A DNA stretch of 64,000 nucleotides from Rhizobium sp. R711 (GCF_002211365.1 NZ_LOKZ01000012.1:62001-126000); one strand, 5' to 3'. Positions 7,005 through 16,457 are shown, numbered from the stretch's first letter. Notes: generated by a model not told the origin, from the sequence alone. Numbers and translations are program-made.

Positions 7005-9656
7005 TCAAGACGACACACGACTTCCGTGTTGGTCGTGAGCAAGGGTCGTGCCGGACCCGAGCAGCGTCACTTGTTGGCTCAAGGGAATGTGGCGGAGGTG
7101 ACGACCGAGTTGCCTCAGCCCTTTCCACAAGTGGTGGCCAAGCATCATTCGACGCTGCAGCCGGTAGGTAAGTATGCCGGTCACCAAGCCGGATGCTACC
7201 GAGATCGCGACCGGCAGCGGCGCCGTGAAGGTCTCGGGATTACCGGTATCAAACAAGGCTTCAGGCAGGATGCGATGCAGCAGGTAGATGTGATAGCTCG
7301 CGGTTGCGATCGAAACGAGGACGGCAGCCAGCGGCGCCGGCAGCCTCACCCGAGGCAGATAGAGAAGTACCGCAAGCACCGGCACCTGCATGCTGTAAAG
7401 GATCCATGAACCCGCCCAGTTTCCGCCTGTATAGGCCATGAGCGGCATGACCACGCATCCAGCGGCGATTACGGCAAGCCGTCTTCCCGCGGAATTCGCA
7501 AAAGCCGTGCACCATCCGAAAACCGCAAGGTGCAGCACCCAGGCAAGAGTGAATATCTGCCTTTGGCCAACTGGCCAAAGCGCTGGGATAACAAAGTGTG
7601 CGAGCACTGCAAGAGCCAGCAGCAGCATGCCGAAGCGGAACGGATCCTTCCCGGCGAAACGCCGAACGGGCGGCACGACAAACAGAGCGCCCCAAAGCAG
7701 CAACAACTGCGCAAAGGCTTCCACGAACCAGTAAAGATAAGGCAGCATCTCGTGCCGCTCTGGCTGCGCGAAGCCGAGGTTTCCAACAAGAAACACGGAG
7801 GCCCACGGCATTGCGCCCCAGGCAACACTGAAACCGAAAATGACCAGGTAGTAGGGCCAGAGAACGAGACCAAGCGGTCGCAAAAAGCGCCTGAGGTCAC
7901 CGGCGAAAAGCGCACGGGATTGAAAGCGTGCGAGCCCGTATCCGCACAGCACGAGCATTGTTCCGGCACCACCCGGAATGGGCCACGGCGTCGCATGGTG
8001 CAGCACGACCAATAGAATGGCGATCGATTTCAAGAGAATATCGCTGGCGATCGTTCGCTGGGCGCTCGTCGAATGCGATCGAGCCGAAAGAGCACCGACA
8101 CTCATCTTTTCCCAACCATCCGGTACCGTGCCGAGCAGCCGCTCGAGACCGACCGTAAGCTCGAGATAACGCAGCGAATCTCCGCCAAGCTCTGCAAAGC
8201 TGTCCTGGGGCGACACTTGCTGGGGGAAAAACACCTCGCGAAACAGGCTGATGACCGTTGCTTTCGCGCGCGCCGGCTCCTCTTCCATGCGCAAGCGGAG
8301 TTGTTCGTAGTCGATCTTGCCGTTGGTCAGCCGTGGCAGTTCCTTAGTGGCGATTGCGCGCACCTGCGGCAAGCCGATACCCGCAAGCACCGCCAGCGCC
8401 TCACGAACGTCTTCCTCAGCTTGCGGACCCGCAAAGGCCACAAGCAGTTGCTGGTCATTGCCAACGACAGCGGCTGTAATACCCTTCACACCCAGCGCCG
8501 TTTCCAACGCATCGTGACCGAGACGGACACCGCCAATCTTAGACATCCGTCGCAGGCGGCCCGTGATTCGAAACAGCCCGTTCTTATCGTGCGTGGCCAG
8601 ATCGCCGGTCCGAAGCTCCTCGATATCAGCGCCCCCCGCCAGATCTTGGCGCGTCTCGGCGTAACCGAGCATCACGTTTGGTCCGCGATAGACGAGTTCA
8701 CCGGCAATATCCGAGCCCGTGATCCTCATGCCCTCGTCGTCAACCAACCACAGTTCACCGCCCGGCACCGCAACCCCGATCCGATCAGCACTCCCTGGCA
8801 GGTGCTCAGGGGGGACATAGGCAATTCGCGCCGTGGCCTCTGTCTGCCCGTACATCGCAAAGAAGCGCTGTCCTTCGCCCTGCAGCCAGCCATGATAGCG
8901 TCGGACGGTCTCCGGCTCCATGCGTCCTCCGGCAACTGTCATGAAGCGAAGATCAGGATAGCTCTGTTCGCGAAATCCACGTTGCTCCAGAAGCTCGTAG
9001 GAATGCGGAACACCTGCGAAATTCGTGCATCGCGCCGCCCGGAAATCATCCAGGAATGTCGGCTCGAGGACCGATGTCCCGGGCATCCAGACGGCGGCAC
9101 CGACCGCTAGGTGGGAATTGAGCACCGACAATCCGTAGGAGTAATGAAGCGGCAGGACCAGCGCGCCGATATCGCCCGCGTGCAGGCCAAGATAGCCGGC
9201 GATCTGCTCTGCATTGGCGGCGACGGCCGTCTTCGACAGTCTCACGGCCTTGCCGCTGCCCGTGCTGCCTGATGTTACCAGCATCAGGGCGAGGTCAGGA
9301 TGCACGGCCGCGTCACTGGAACTGTGGTTTGCTTCCATCAACCGCCAGCGCCCGCCTTCGCGGCGGTAGACGATCTCAGGCGCAAATCGCTCCATGAAGG
9401 ACGACCACGCCATGCCATCCTCGGGCGGCAGCAACGCGACGGCGTGCCCGCCAGCAAAGGCTGCGAGATAGGCAATGATCGGATGCTCGGATTGTGCGGC
9501 CTCGATCGCGACGAGTCTCTTGCTCGTGCCCAACGCACCGCTTAGCGACGCAACACGATCGGCGAGTTCACTGTACGTGATTGAAGGTCGAAACGGCAGC
9601 AACAGGGCCGGCCTATCGCCCATGCGGTCGATACGCGTCCAAAAGCCGTCCAACAT
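7005..9656 (-). CDS. Adenylation - carrier - membrane acyltransferase fusion protein
   Basis: An 883-residue three-part protein. Residues 1-460 form an AMP-binding (adenylation) domain: P-loop-like TSGSTGSGK at 128-136, YGQTEA at 269-274, TGDL at 350-353 and the A10-type NGK at 445-447. Residues 465-525 form a phosphopantetheine carrier domain with GGDSL at 491-495, the serine being the likely attachment site. From about residue 540 to the end there are about ten hydrophobic helices opening with an HH-containing segment, as in acyltransferase-3 (OafA/Exo) membrane enzymes. The layout implies activation of an acyl or amino-acyl group, loading on the carrier, and transfer to an acceptor at the membrane, a single-chain analogue of Dlt-type logic. 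Substrate and acceptor are unknown; no biosynthetic partners are adjacent. Confidence 0.85.
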   Translation of the reverse strand: MLDGFWTRIDRMGDRPALLLPFRPSITYSELADRVASLSGALGTSKRLVAIEAAQSEHPIIAYLAAFAGGHAVALLPPEDGMAWSSFMERFAPEIVYRREGGRWRLMEANHSSSDAAVHPDLALMLVTSGSTGSGKAVRLSKTAVAANAEQIAGYLGLHAGDIGALVLPLHYSYGLSVLNSHLAVGAAVWMPGTSVLEPTFLDDFRAARCTNFAGVPHSYELLEQRGFREQSYPDLRFMTVAGGRMEPETVRRYHGWLQGEGQRFFAMYGQTEATARIAYVPPEHLPGSADRIGVAVPGGELWLVDDEGMRITGSDIAGELVYRGPNVMLGYAETRQDLAGGADIEELRTGDLATHDKNGLFRITGRLRRMSKIGGVRLGHDALETALGVKGITAAVVGNDQQLLVAFAGPQAEEDVREALAVLAGIGLPQVRAIATKELPRLTNGKIDYEQLRLRMEEEPARAKATVISLFREVFFPQQVSPQDSFAELGGDSLRYLELTVGLERLLGTVPDGWEKMSVGALSARSHSTSAQRTIASDILLKSIAILLVVLHHATPWPIPGGAGTMLVLCGYGLARFQSRALFAGDLRRFLRPLGLVLWPYYLVIFGFSVAWGAMPWASVFLVGNLGFAQPERHEMLPYLYWFVEAFAQLLLLWGALFVVPPVRRFAGKDPFRFGMLLLALAVLAHFVIPALWPVGQRQIFTLAWVLHLAVFGWCTAFANSAGRRLAVIAAGCVVMPLMAYTGGNWAGSWILYSMQVPVLAVLLYLPRVRLPAPLAAVLVSIATASYHIYLLHRILPEALFDTGNPETFTAPLPVAISVASGLVTGILTYRLQRRMMLGHHLWKGLRQLGRHLRHIPLSQQVTLLGSGTTLAHDQHGSRVSS

Positions 9657-9693
9657 ACTTGTTCCCCCACGCGGATCAAAAGCATGAGGCGCG

Positions 9694-9705
9694 ACTTATA
9701 TAAGT
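9694..9705. promoter_or_regulatory. AT-rich palindrome upstream of the adenylation fusion gene
   Basis: ACTTATATAAGT is a perfect 12-base palindrome about 40 bases upstream of the fusion gene start, in the short AT-rich stretch where its promoter should lie. It could be an operator, or simply overlap a -10 element. No regulator is encoded next to it. Confidence 0.3.
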
Positions 9706-9793
9706 TGAATATGATTTGCAAGTTTTCGCGACAGACAAAACGCTGTCAGGCAAGCCAATTCCGGTGAAAAAACCTAGCTCAAAGCTCGGCGCT

Positions 9794-10300
9794 TCAACCC
9801 CAGATGAAACCGATTTTCTTCAGCTGCTTTTGGTCGAAAGTTTCCATGCCCTCGCAATAGTCGACGCCGCCGTGGCTGCGATAGAACTGCGCGCCAGTCT
9901 CGTTTTCCTCGAGGCACCAGACAACCAGTCCGTTGCAGCCGAGCGACTTCAAAAGCCGTCTGGCCTCACCAAAAAGCATGTGTCCGAGGCCAATCCCTTG
10001 GTATTCCGGCCGAAGATAGAGCTCGTAGATCTCGCCTTCCTGCGGCAGGGCACGGGCGCGATTGAGGCCGAGCGTTGCATAGCCTGCGACCGTACCAGCG
10101 ACGTCGAGAACGAGCAGCGTAGCGGGCCCGCGGGTAGCCTTGCGCCACCAATTCTCGCCGCGACGCTCGATCATCTGCCGCAATGCACGATGCGGAATGA
10201 TCCCCGCATAGGTGTGCTGCCACGCAAGCCGATGCACTTCCGATATGGCTCGGGAATCGTGCGGTTCGGCCCGCCGAACATCGATCGACAACGTCTTCAT
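9794..10300 (-). CDS. GNAT family N-acetyltransferase
   Basis: A 168-residue GCN5-related acetyltransferase. The acetyl-CoA pyrophosphate loop is visible as RPEYQGIGLGHMLF (Q/RxxGxG/A pattern, about residues 102-115), followed by the conserved C-terminal segment NETGAQFYRSHGG. The substrate is unknown; the family resembles RimI-like and small-molecule acetyltransferases. I start at the ATG at 10300 (MKTLSIDV); a longer frame to 10369 has poor initiation signals. A TTAA-N7-TTAAC site lies about 100 bases upstream. Confidence 0.85.
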   Translation of the reverse strand: MKTLSIDVRRAEPHDSRAISEVHRLAWQHTYAGIIPHRALRQMIERRGENWWRKATRGPATLLVLDVAGTVAGYATLGLNRARALPQEGEIYELYLRPEYQGIGLGHMLFGEARRLLKSLGCNGLVVWCLEENETGAQFYRSHGGVDYCEGMETFDQKQLKKIGFIWG

Positions 10301-10398
10301 AGCGCTTACTCTGGTCCCATTGTCGGCAATTAACCATACACGCACGGCGCATTCAGGCCTTTTGCCCACAGACTTAACATGTGGACGACAGCTGAAAT

Positions 10399-10414
10399 TT
10401 AACGCTTATTTAAC
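10399..10414. promoter_or_regulatory. CtrA-type box TTAA-N7-TTAAC
   Basis: TTAACGCTTATTTAAC matches the full CtrA consensus exactly (TTAA, seven bases, TTAAC). It lies between the typA terminator and the divergently positioned start of the GNAT gene, about 100 bases upstream of that start. The match is by eye; binding is inferred. Confidence 0.45.
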
Positions 10415-10453
10415 TATTGCGACAAGCCGGATTCGACGCGGCACACAATAAAA

Positions 10454-10485
10454 AACCCCGGCACGATGGCCGGGGTTAAGGGACT
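10454..10485 (-). terminator. Intrinsic terminator of typA
   Basis: On the minus strand a 9-base-pair stem (AACCCCGGC / GCCGGGGTT, loop of 6) is followed directly by a run of T, just after the typA stop at 10503. This is a standard rho-independent terminator. Confidence 0.85.
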
Positions 10486-10502
10486 TCAAGACGCTTGGAT
10501 GC

Positions 10503-12320
10503 TCAGGCCATTTTCGCCTTGGCGAAGCGCTTGCGGTCATTCGCGTCAAGATACATCTTGCGCAGACGGATCGACTTCGGCGTCACTTCCATCAACTCGT
10601 CGTCCTGGATCCAGGAGAGCGCGCGGTCGAGCGTCATGCGGATCGGCGGCGTCAGCTTGACGGCTTCGTCCTTGCCGGCGGCGCGGATGTTGGTCAGCTG
10701 CTTGCCCTTCAAGACGTTGACCTCGAGGTCGTTGTCGCGGGAGTGGATGCCGATGATCATGCCCATGTAGACCTTTTCGCCGGGCTCGATCATCATCGGG
10801 CCGCGATCTTCCAGGTTGAACATGGCATAGGCCACGGCTTCGCCAGCAGCGTTTGCCAAGAGAACGCCGTTCGTACGGCCGCCGATTTCACCCTTGTAGG
10901 GCTGGTAGTCCTTGAACAGACGGTTCATCACGGCGGTGCCGCGCGTATCGGTCAGCAGTTCCGACTGGTAGCCGATCAGGCCGCGGGTCGGTGCGTTGAA
11001 CACCAGGCGAACGCGGTTGCCGCCCGAAGGACGCAGCTCGGTCATCTCAGCCTTGCGCTCGGACATCTTCTGCACGACGACGCCGGAATGCTCTTCATCA
11101 ACGTCGATGACGACTTCTTCGATCGGCTCCATCAGCTGGTCGTTCTCGTCTCGGTGCATGACGACGCGCGGACGCGACACGGCCAGTTCGAAGCCTTCGC
11201 GGCGCATGGTTTCGATCAGAACCGCAAGCTGCAATTCGCCGCGGCCGGAGACGTAGAACGAATCCTTGCCTTCGGCTTCTTCGATCTTGAGAGCGACGTT
11301 GCCTTCGGCTTCCTTGTAGAGACGGTCGCGGATGACGCGCGAGGTGACCTTGTCGCCTTCGGTACCGGCCAGCGGGCTGTCGTTGACGATGAAGGACATG
11401 GTGACGGTCGGCGGGTCGATCGGCTGCGCGGTCAGTGCCTCTGTCACGGCCGGATCACAGAAGGTGTCGGCAACCGTGCCCTTGGAGAGGCCGGCGATCG
11501 CGACGATATCACCTGCATGCGCTTCGTCGATCGAGGTGCGTTCGATGCCGCGGAACGCGAGGATCTTCGAGATGCGGCCGTTTTCGATCAACTTGCCATC
11601 CTGGCCAAGAACCTTAACGGCCTGGTTCGGCTTGATCGAGCCGGAATTAATGCGGCCGGTGATAATGCGGCCGAGGAATGGGTTGGCTTCGAGGATCGTG
11701 CCGATCATCGTGAACGGGCCCTCGTGGACGGTCGGCTCGGGAACATGCTTGAGCACGAGGTCGAGAAGCGGCGTAAGACCCTGATCCTTCGGGCCCTCCG
11801 GATTGACGTTCATCCAACCATCGCGGCCCGAACCGTAGAGGATCGGGAAATCGAGCTGTTCGTCTGTTGCGTCGAGGTTCGCGAAGAGGTCGAAGACCTC
11901 GTTAATGACCTCTTCGTGGCGACCATCCGGACGGTCGATCTTGTTGATCGCGACGATCGGGCGGAGGCCGACCTTCAGCGCCTTCGACACGACGAACTTC
12001 GTCTGCGGCATCGGGCCTTCCGACGAGTCGACCAGAACGATCGCACCGTCCACCATCGAGAGAATACGCTCGACTTCGCCACCGAAATCGGCGTGGCCAG
12101 GGGTGTCGACGATGTTGATGCGGACACCCTTCCACTCGACCGAGGTCGCCTTGGCAAGAATCGTGATGCCGCGTTCCTTTTCCAGATCGTTGGAGTCCAT
12201 GACGCGTTCTGCGACGCGCTGGTTCTCGCGGAACGAGCCGGACTGTTTCAGGAGCTCGTCAACCAGTGTCGTCTTGCCATGGTCAACGTGCGCGATAATC
12301 GCGATATTGCGAAGTGCCAT
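10503..12320 (-). CDS. typA: Translational GTPase TypA/BipA
   Basis: A 605-residue GTPase of the TypA/BipA family, which binds the ribosome and is needed for efficient 50S assembly and for growth under stress or at low temperature. The P-loop AHVDHGKTT is at residues 10-18, with DTPGHADF and NKID further on, then EF-G-like domains II, III and V and the TypA-specific C-terminal domain. The ATG at 12320 gives the usual N-terminus [17 protein letters not shown]; an in-frame ATG at 12374 would add 18 atypical residues. Confidence 0.95.
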   Translation of the reverse strand: MALRNIAIIAHVDHGKTTLVDELLKQSGSFRENQRVAERVMDSNDLEKERGITILAKATSVEWKGVRINIVDTPGHADFGGEVERILSMVDGAIVLVDSSEGPMPQTKFVVSKALKVGLRPIVAINKIDRPDGRHEEVINEVFDLFANLDATDEQLDFPILYGSGRDGWMNVNPEGPKDQGLTPLLDLVLKHVPEPTVHEGPFTMIGTILEANPFLGRIITGRINSGSIKPNQAVKVLGQDGKLIENGRISKILAFRGIERTSIDEAHAGDIVAIAGLSKGTVADTFCDPAVTEALTAQPIDPPTVTMSFIVNDSPLAGTEGDKVTSRVIRDRLYKEAEGNVALKIEEAEGKDSFYVSGRGELQLAVLIETMRREGFELAVSRPRVVMHRDENDQLMEPIEEVVIDVDEEHSGVVVQKMSERKAEMTELRPSGGNRVRLVFNAPTRGLIGYQSELLTDTRGTAVMNRLFKDYQPYKGEIGGRTNGVLLANAAGEAVAYAMFNLEDRGPMMIEPGEKVYMGMIIGIHSRDNDLEVNVLKGKQLTNIRAAGKDEAVKLTPPIRMTLDRALSWIQDDELMEVTPKSIRLRKMYLDANDRKRFAKAKMA

Positions 12321-12444
12321 ATGTCTGTATCTCTGAGGCTGGGGCGCCGCGCTGGGAGAAGGCGCCAATTTCATTTGGGCGGCTCATACAGTGTTTTTCG
12401 CGTTTGCGAAAGGGGGAAAGCCGGATTGCCTGCCATGCATGACG

Positions 12445-14025
12445 TCAACTCGATATCTGCGGGTCAAGCGTCATCCGCCACAGTTCAGTATCGTTCCGGT
12501 CCATCAGCCTCACGGTCAGTTGCTCGGTCTGCCCATCGATGTCGACGAGCCCAAAGAACTGCATGCCGGCCGACGGCGGCAAGTTCTGCTCCGCGCCACC
12601 GGGCGCTGCTTCCATGAACTTCACCTGTGGCCCGAAGGTCATGTCGAGTTGCTGCGGACCGTAGGTACCGGAATGAAGGGGACCGGCAACGAATTCCCAG
12701 AACGGCAGGAATTCGTGGAATTTGGCCTTTTCGGGGTCGTAGTAGTGCGCGGCCGTATAGTGCACATCAGCTGTCAGCCAGATCATGTTGAAGATGCCGG
12801 CATCGCGGATGAAGCGTAGCAGATCGGCAAATTCCAATTCGCGGCCAAGCGGGGCGCCATTGTCGCCGTTGGAGATCGACTCGCTGCCGGTCCGGTGGCC
12901 GTAATCATCCCAGATCACCAGCCCGATCGGCAAATCGCAGGCAATCACCTTCCAGGTCGCCGTCGAGCGCACCAGCTCGCGCTTCAGCCACGCCACTTGA
13001 CGCTCGCCCAACAGACGGGAGGCATCGGAGACGGTGGCATCACCGCCATGGCCGTTGGGTCCGCGATAAGAGCGCAGGTCGACGAAGAAGAGGTCGAGCA
13101 GCGGCCCGTATGAAACCTTGCGGTAGATCCGGCCCGGCTCATCGGCGACATAGCGGATGGGAGTCATCTCGTGAAACGCCCGGCTGGCGTGACCAGCGAG
13201 CGCCGAAACGGACTTTTCGGTGTAGCGGTCGTCGTCGCGCAGGTCCGTCGAGGGCGACCAGTTGTTCAAGACCTCGTGGTCATCCCATTGATAAAAGACC
13301 GGACAGACGGCATTGAGCGCCTTCACATGCTCATCGAGCAGGTTATAGGACCATTGCCCGCGAAACTGCTCCAGCGTCTGGGCGATCTCGCGCTTTGCGT
13401 CGGTGACGATCCTGTTCTTCCAAACTCCCCCGTCTCGCAACCTGATCTCGTCGGGCATGGGATTGTCGGCATAGATCGTGTCACCGGAATGGATCATGAA
13501 GTCCGGGCGATGGTAGGCGATCGTCGCATAGGTGCGCATGCCGTCATCGTCGATGCCCCATCCCTGCCCGGCCGTATCGCCCGACCACGCGAACCGGATG
13601 CTACGCTTGCCCACCGATGCCGTGCGAAACTGCCCTTGGATTGGCTCGGACAAATCATTGATGTCCTGCAGGTTAGCCGCACAGAAGCGGTAAAATATCT
13701 CCTGATCGGGCGGGAGATCCCGAAGCAGCAGCTTTCCGGCAAGACCGGTTTGCGGCGTGACGTCTATCGGCGCTATGCGCACCGCATTGGCGAACCTGTC
13801 GCTCGTTGAATACTCGACAGCGAGTCGCGCCGGCCGGTCCACCTGCGTCCAAATCACGCCGGAACTCGCATCGACGTCGCCGGATTGCACACCATACGTG
13901 AAGAGCGGTCGGCCGGAAGAGCCCCGCGCATAATAGGGCATCGCCAGCCCTGCCACCGCAAATCCGCCGACCGCGCCCATTGATGAGAGAAAGCATCGGC
14001 GGGTCGTCGTCTCGGTCAATTTCAT
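12445..14025 (-). CDS. PhoD-like alkaline phosphatase, Tat-exported
   Basis: A 526-residue phosphodiesterase/alkaline phosphatase D family protein. The N-terminus has a twin-arginine signal (TTTRRCFLSSMGAVGG, Arg9-Arg10) followed by a hydrophobic stretch, so it is probably exported folded to the periplasm. The metallophosphatase core is visible in SGDTIYADNP and QWDDHEVLNNW, which supply metal ligands in PhoD (Fe/Ca enzyme). An N-terminal PhoD domain (VQSGDVDASSGVIWTQVDRP) precedes it. It would release phosphate from phosphodiesters. The 5' leader can form a hairpin close to the start codon. Confidence 0.88.
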   Translation of the reverse strand: MKLTETTTRRCFLSSMGAVGGFAVAGLAMPYYARGSSGRPLFTYGVQSGDVDASSGVIWTQVDRPARLAVEYSTSDRFANAVRIAPIDVTPQTGLAGKLLLRDLPPDQEIFYRFCAANLQDINDLSEPIQGQFRTASVGKRSIRFAWSGDTAGQGWGIDDDGMRTYATIAYHRPDFMIHSGDTIYADNPMPDEIRLRDGGVWKNRIVTDAKREIAQTLEQFRGQWSYNLLDEHVKALNAVCPVFYQWDDHEVLNNWSPSTDLRDDDRYTEKSVSALAGHASRAFHEMTPIRYVADEPGRIYRKVSYGPLLDLFFVDLRSYRGPNGHGGDATVSDASRLLGERQVAWLKRELVRSTATWKVIACDLPIGLVIWDDYGHRTGSESISNGDNGAPLGRELEFADLLRFIRDAGIFNMIWLTADVHYTAAHYYDPEKAKFHEFLPFWEFVAGPLHSGTYGPQQLDMTFGPQVKFMEAAPGGAEQNLPPSAGMQFFGLVDIDGQTEQLTVRLMDRNDTELWRMTLDPQISS

Positions 14026-14043
14026 GCCATGGCGTATCCGGCT

Positions 14044-14070
14044 TGCGGGAATGGAAGAGATTCTCCCGCA
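14044..14070 (-). repeat. Hairpin in the leader of the PhoD-like gene
   Basis: TGCGGGA at 14044-14050 pairs with TCCCGCA at 14064-14070, about 19 bases upstream of the ATG at 14025 on the minus strand. It could affect translation of the phosphatase; it might also be incidental in GC-rich DNA. Confidence 0.35.
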
Positions 14071-14085
14071 CCGACCCTACCGCGG

Positions 14086-14124
14086 CCGTCATGTCATCAT
14101 CTTGAAGATGGCATGACGGTTTTT
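14086..14124 (+). terminator. Terminator-like hairpin oriented against both neighbouring genes
   Basis: CCGTCATGTCATC (14086-14098) pairs with GATGGCATGACGG (14107-14119), a 13-base-pair stem with one G-T wobble, followed by TTTTT on the plus strand. Both flanking genes run on the minus strand, so an intrinsic terminator here would stop plus-strand (antisense) transcription. On the minus strand it may still act as the 3' end hairpin of the M3 peptidase mRNA. Confidence 0.5.
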
Positions 14125-14157
14125 CGAAACTTCGACGACAGTTTTGTTGCGATCGCC

Positions 14158-16245
14158 TCAAGCATCACTGCCGGACAGTTCTTCGAAGGTCGCTAGACCC
14201 TTCTTCACCAGCATGGCATCCGGGCTCGGCAGCTTGCCTCGGAAAGCCTTGTAGGCGTCCTCGGGATCGACCGCGCCGCCGACGGAATAGATGTTATCCT
14301 TGAGCTTGCCGGCCATCTCGCGATGGAACGCGTCACCAGTTTCCTCAAAGGCGGCAAAGGCATCGGCATCGAGAACCTCGGACCACATGTAGGAATAGTA
14401 GCCGGCTGAATAACCGCCGGAGAAGATGTGCTGGAAGTGCGGCGAGGCATGACGCATGACGATCGACTTCGGCATGCCGAGCTCCGACAACACCTCGGCC
14501 TGTACCGCCATCGGATCCTCGACCTTGTCGCGAGTGTGGAACGCCATGTCGACGACCGCGGACGAGGTAAACTCGACCGTATTGAAGCCGGAATTGAACG
14601 TCCGCGCCGCCAGAACCTTGTCGAGCAGGGCCTGCGGCATTGGCTCGCCGGTTTCAAAGTGCACGGCATATTGCTTCAGGATCGCAGGCACCGTCAGCCA
14701 GTGCTCGTAAAGCTGCGACGGCAGCTCAACGAAATCGCGTGAGACACCCGTGCCCGAAACCGAGGGGTAGGTGACGTTTGACAGCATCCCGTGCAGCGCA
14801 TGGCCGAACTCGTGGAACAGCGTGCGCGCGTCATCGAGCGACAGTAGCGCCGGCTTGCCCTCGGCGGGCTTCGCGAAGTTGCAGACATTGTAGATGATCG
14901 GCAATTCGCCATTGCGGCCGTTCTTCAACGGCAGCTTGTGCTGCGACTGGAAAGAGCTCATCCAGGCGCCCGAGCGCTTCGAGCTGCGGGCGAAATAATC
15001 GCCGAGGAAGAGCGCGACCAGCCTGTCTTCGCGATCGCGGATCTCGAAGACGCGGACATCGGGATGGTAGGCTGGAACGCCCTTCTTCTCGACGGCGCGA
15101 ATGCCGAATAGCCGGCCAGCGACATCGAAGCAGGCATCGATGATCTTCTCAAGCTGCAGATAAGGCTTCAGCTCCGCCTCGGAGAAATTGAACCGCTGCG
15201 CCCGGATCTTCTCGGCATAATGCCGCCAATCCCAGGGCATGACGTCGTGGTTCTTGCCTTCGTCGGCGATCAAATTGGCGATATCCGCCTCTTCCTCGCC
15301 GGCACGCTTGACCGCCTTCGCCCATACCTCCCGAAGCAGGTGGTTCACGGCTTCAGGCGTCTTTGCCATTGTATTGTCGAGCTTCAATTCAGCGAAGTTG
15401 CCGTAACCGAGGAGCTTTGCCACCTCGTCGCGGAGCGCAAGCGTATCCCTGATAATGCCGCGATTGTCAGTGGCGCCATCGTTCTCGCCGCGCGCAACCC
15501 AGGCCTTAAAGGCCTGTTCCCGCAGGTCCCGCCGCTCCGAGAAGGTTAGGAACGGTTCGATGATCGAGCGTGACAGGGTCACGGCAAACTTGCCCTCTTC
15601 GCCACGCTCGCGCGCAGCCGCCGCCATCGCATCCTTCAGAAATTCCGGAATGCCGTCGAGATCCGGACCGTCGGAAAGGATCATCGCCCAGCTCTTCTCG
15701 TCGGCAAGCACGTTCTGACCGAACTGGGTACCAAGGCCAGCAAGCTTCTCGTTGATCCCCGCAAGCTTCTCCTGCTCGGGCTTCGGCAGCTTCGCGCCCG
15801 ATTTGACGAAGCCCTTCCAGTGCCGCTCCAGCACCCGCGTCTGCTCCAGCGTCAAACCGAGGCTTTCGCGCGCTTCCCACAAGGCGTCGATGCGCGCAAA
15901 CAGCGCCGCATTCATGCCGATCTTGGAATAGTGGCGCGACATCTTCGGCGAGATATCCCGCTCCAGCGCCTGGATCATATCATTGGTATGCGCGCCCGCC
16001 CGGTTCCAGAACAATGCCGAAACGCGCGACAGCTCATCGCCCGCGATCTCGAGAGCAACCACGGTATTTTCGAATGTCGGCGCCTCGGGATTATCCGCGA
16101 TCGCGTCGATCTCTTTCTCGTGCGCTGCGAGCGCTGCATCAAAGGCCGGAGCGAAGTCGCCATCATTGAGGGCATCGAAACGCGGCAGACCGTGGAGACC
16201 ATTCCATTCGATAAGTGCCGGGTTGAATTCTGGTGTGGAAGGCAT
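14158..16245 (-). CDS. M3 family metallopeptidase (oligopeptidase A / Dcp-like)
   Basis: A 695-residue zinc peptidase with the M3 motif HEFGHALHG at about residue 477, the two His and the first Glu forming the active site and a further Glu ligand lying downstream. Length matches oligopeptidase A / dipeptidyl carboxypeptidase enzymes that degrade short peptides, for example cleaved signal peptides. No signal peptide is visible, so it is cytoplasmic. The ATG at 16245 has AAGGAT upstream on the minus strand; an earlier start at 16302 is less likely. Confidence 0.92.
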   Translation of the reverse strand: MPSTPEFNPALIEWNGLHGLPRFDALNDGDFAPAFDAALAAHEKEIDAIADNPEAPTFENTVVALEIAGDELSRVSALFWNRAGAHTNDMIQALERDISPKMSRHYSKIGMNAALFARIDALWEARESLGLTLEQTRVLERHWKGFVKSGAKLPKPEQEKLAGINEKLAGLGTQFGQNVLADEKSWAMILSDGPDLDGIPEFLKDAMAAAARERGEEGKFAVTLSRSIIEPFLTFSERRDLREQAFKAWVARGENDGATDNRGIIRDTLALRDEVAKLLGYGNFAELKLDNTMAKTPEAVNHLLREVWAKAVKRAGEEEADIANLIADEGKNHDVMPWDWRHYAEKIRAQRFNFSEAELKPYLQLEKIIDACFDVAGRLFGIRAVEKKGVPAYHPDVRVFEIRDREDRLVALFLGDYFARSSKRSGAWMSSFQSQHKLPLKNGRNGELPIIYNVCNFAKPAEGKPALLSLDDARTLFHEFGHALHGMLSNVTYPSVSGTGVSRDFVELPSQLYEHWLTVPAILKQYAVHFETGEPMPQALLDKVLAARTFNSGFNTVEFTSSAVVDMAFHTRDKVEDPMAVQAEVLSELGMPKSIVMRHASPHFQHIFSGGYSAGYYSYMWSEVLDADAFAAFEETGDAFHREMAGKLKDNIYSVGGAVDPEDAYKAFRGKLPSPDAMLVKKGLATFEELSGSDA

Positions 16246-16376
16246 GCGGGGATCCTTTGTGGCAGGCAACTGAACAGGCAATATAGGGATGCGCATCCGC
16301 AATTGGTATCGCCGATCAAACGCTCATCTCCCGGCCGGACCGCGAAAAGTTCATGGCAAGAAATGATGCATAAGAA

Positions 16377-16396
16377 TTAACTAATCGTTAACGATT
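16377..16396. promoter_or_regulatory. CtrA-type box overlapping a 14-base palindrome
   Basis: TTAACTAATCGTTAAC (16377-16392) is an exact TTAA-N7-TTAAC site. Its right half is embedded in the perfect palindrome AATCGTTAACGATT (16383-16396). It lies about 65 bases upstream of the ATG at 16458, a usual place for CtrA control of a promoter, and between two divergent genes. Confidence 0.5.
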
Positions 16397-16457
16397 GACG
16401 TACGTTCGCCATGCGCGGTAGCTTCACGCATCATCCTTTTGCAAGGGGATAGGCGTC

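Noticed and set aside
10743-12617. A 624-codon plus-strand open frame opposite typA
   Set aside because: It mirrors the codon pattern of typA in GC-rich DNA, has no recognisable domain, and typA itself is certain.
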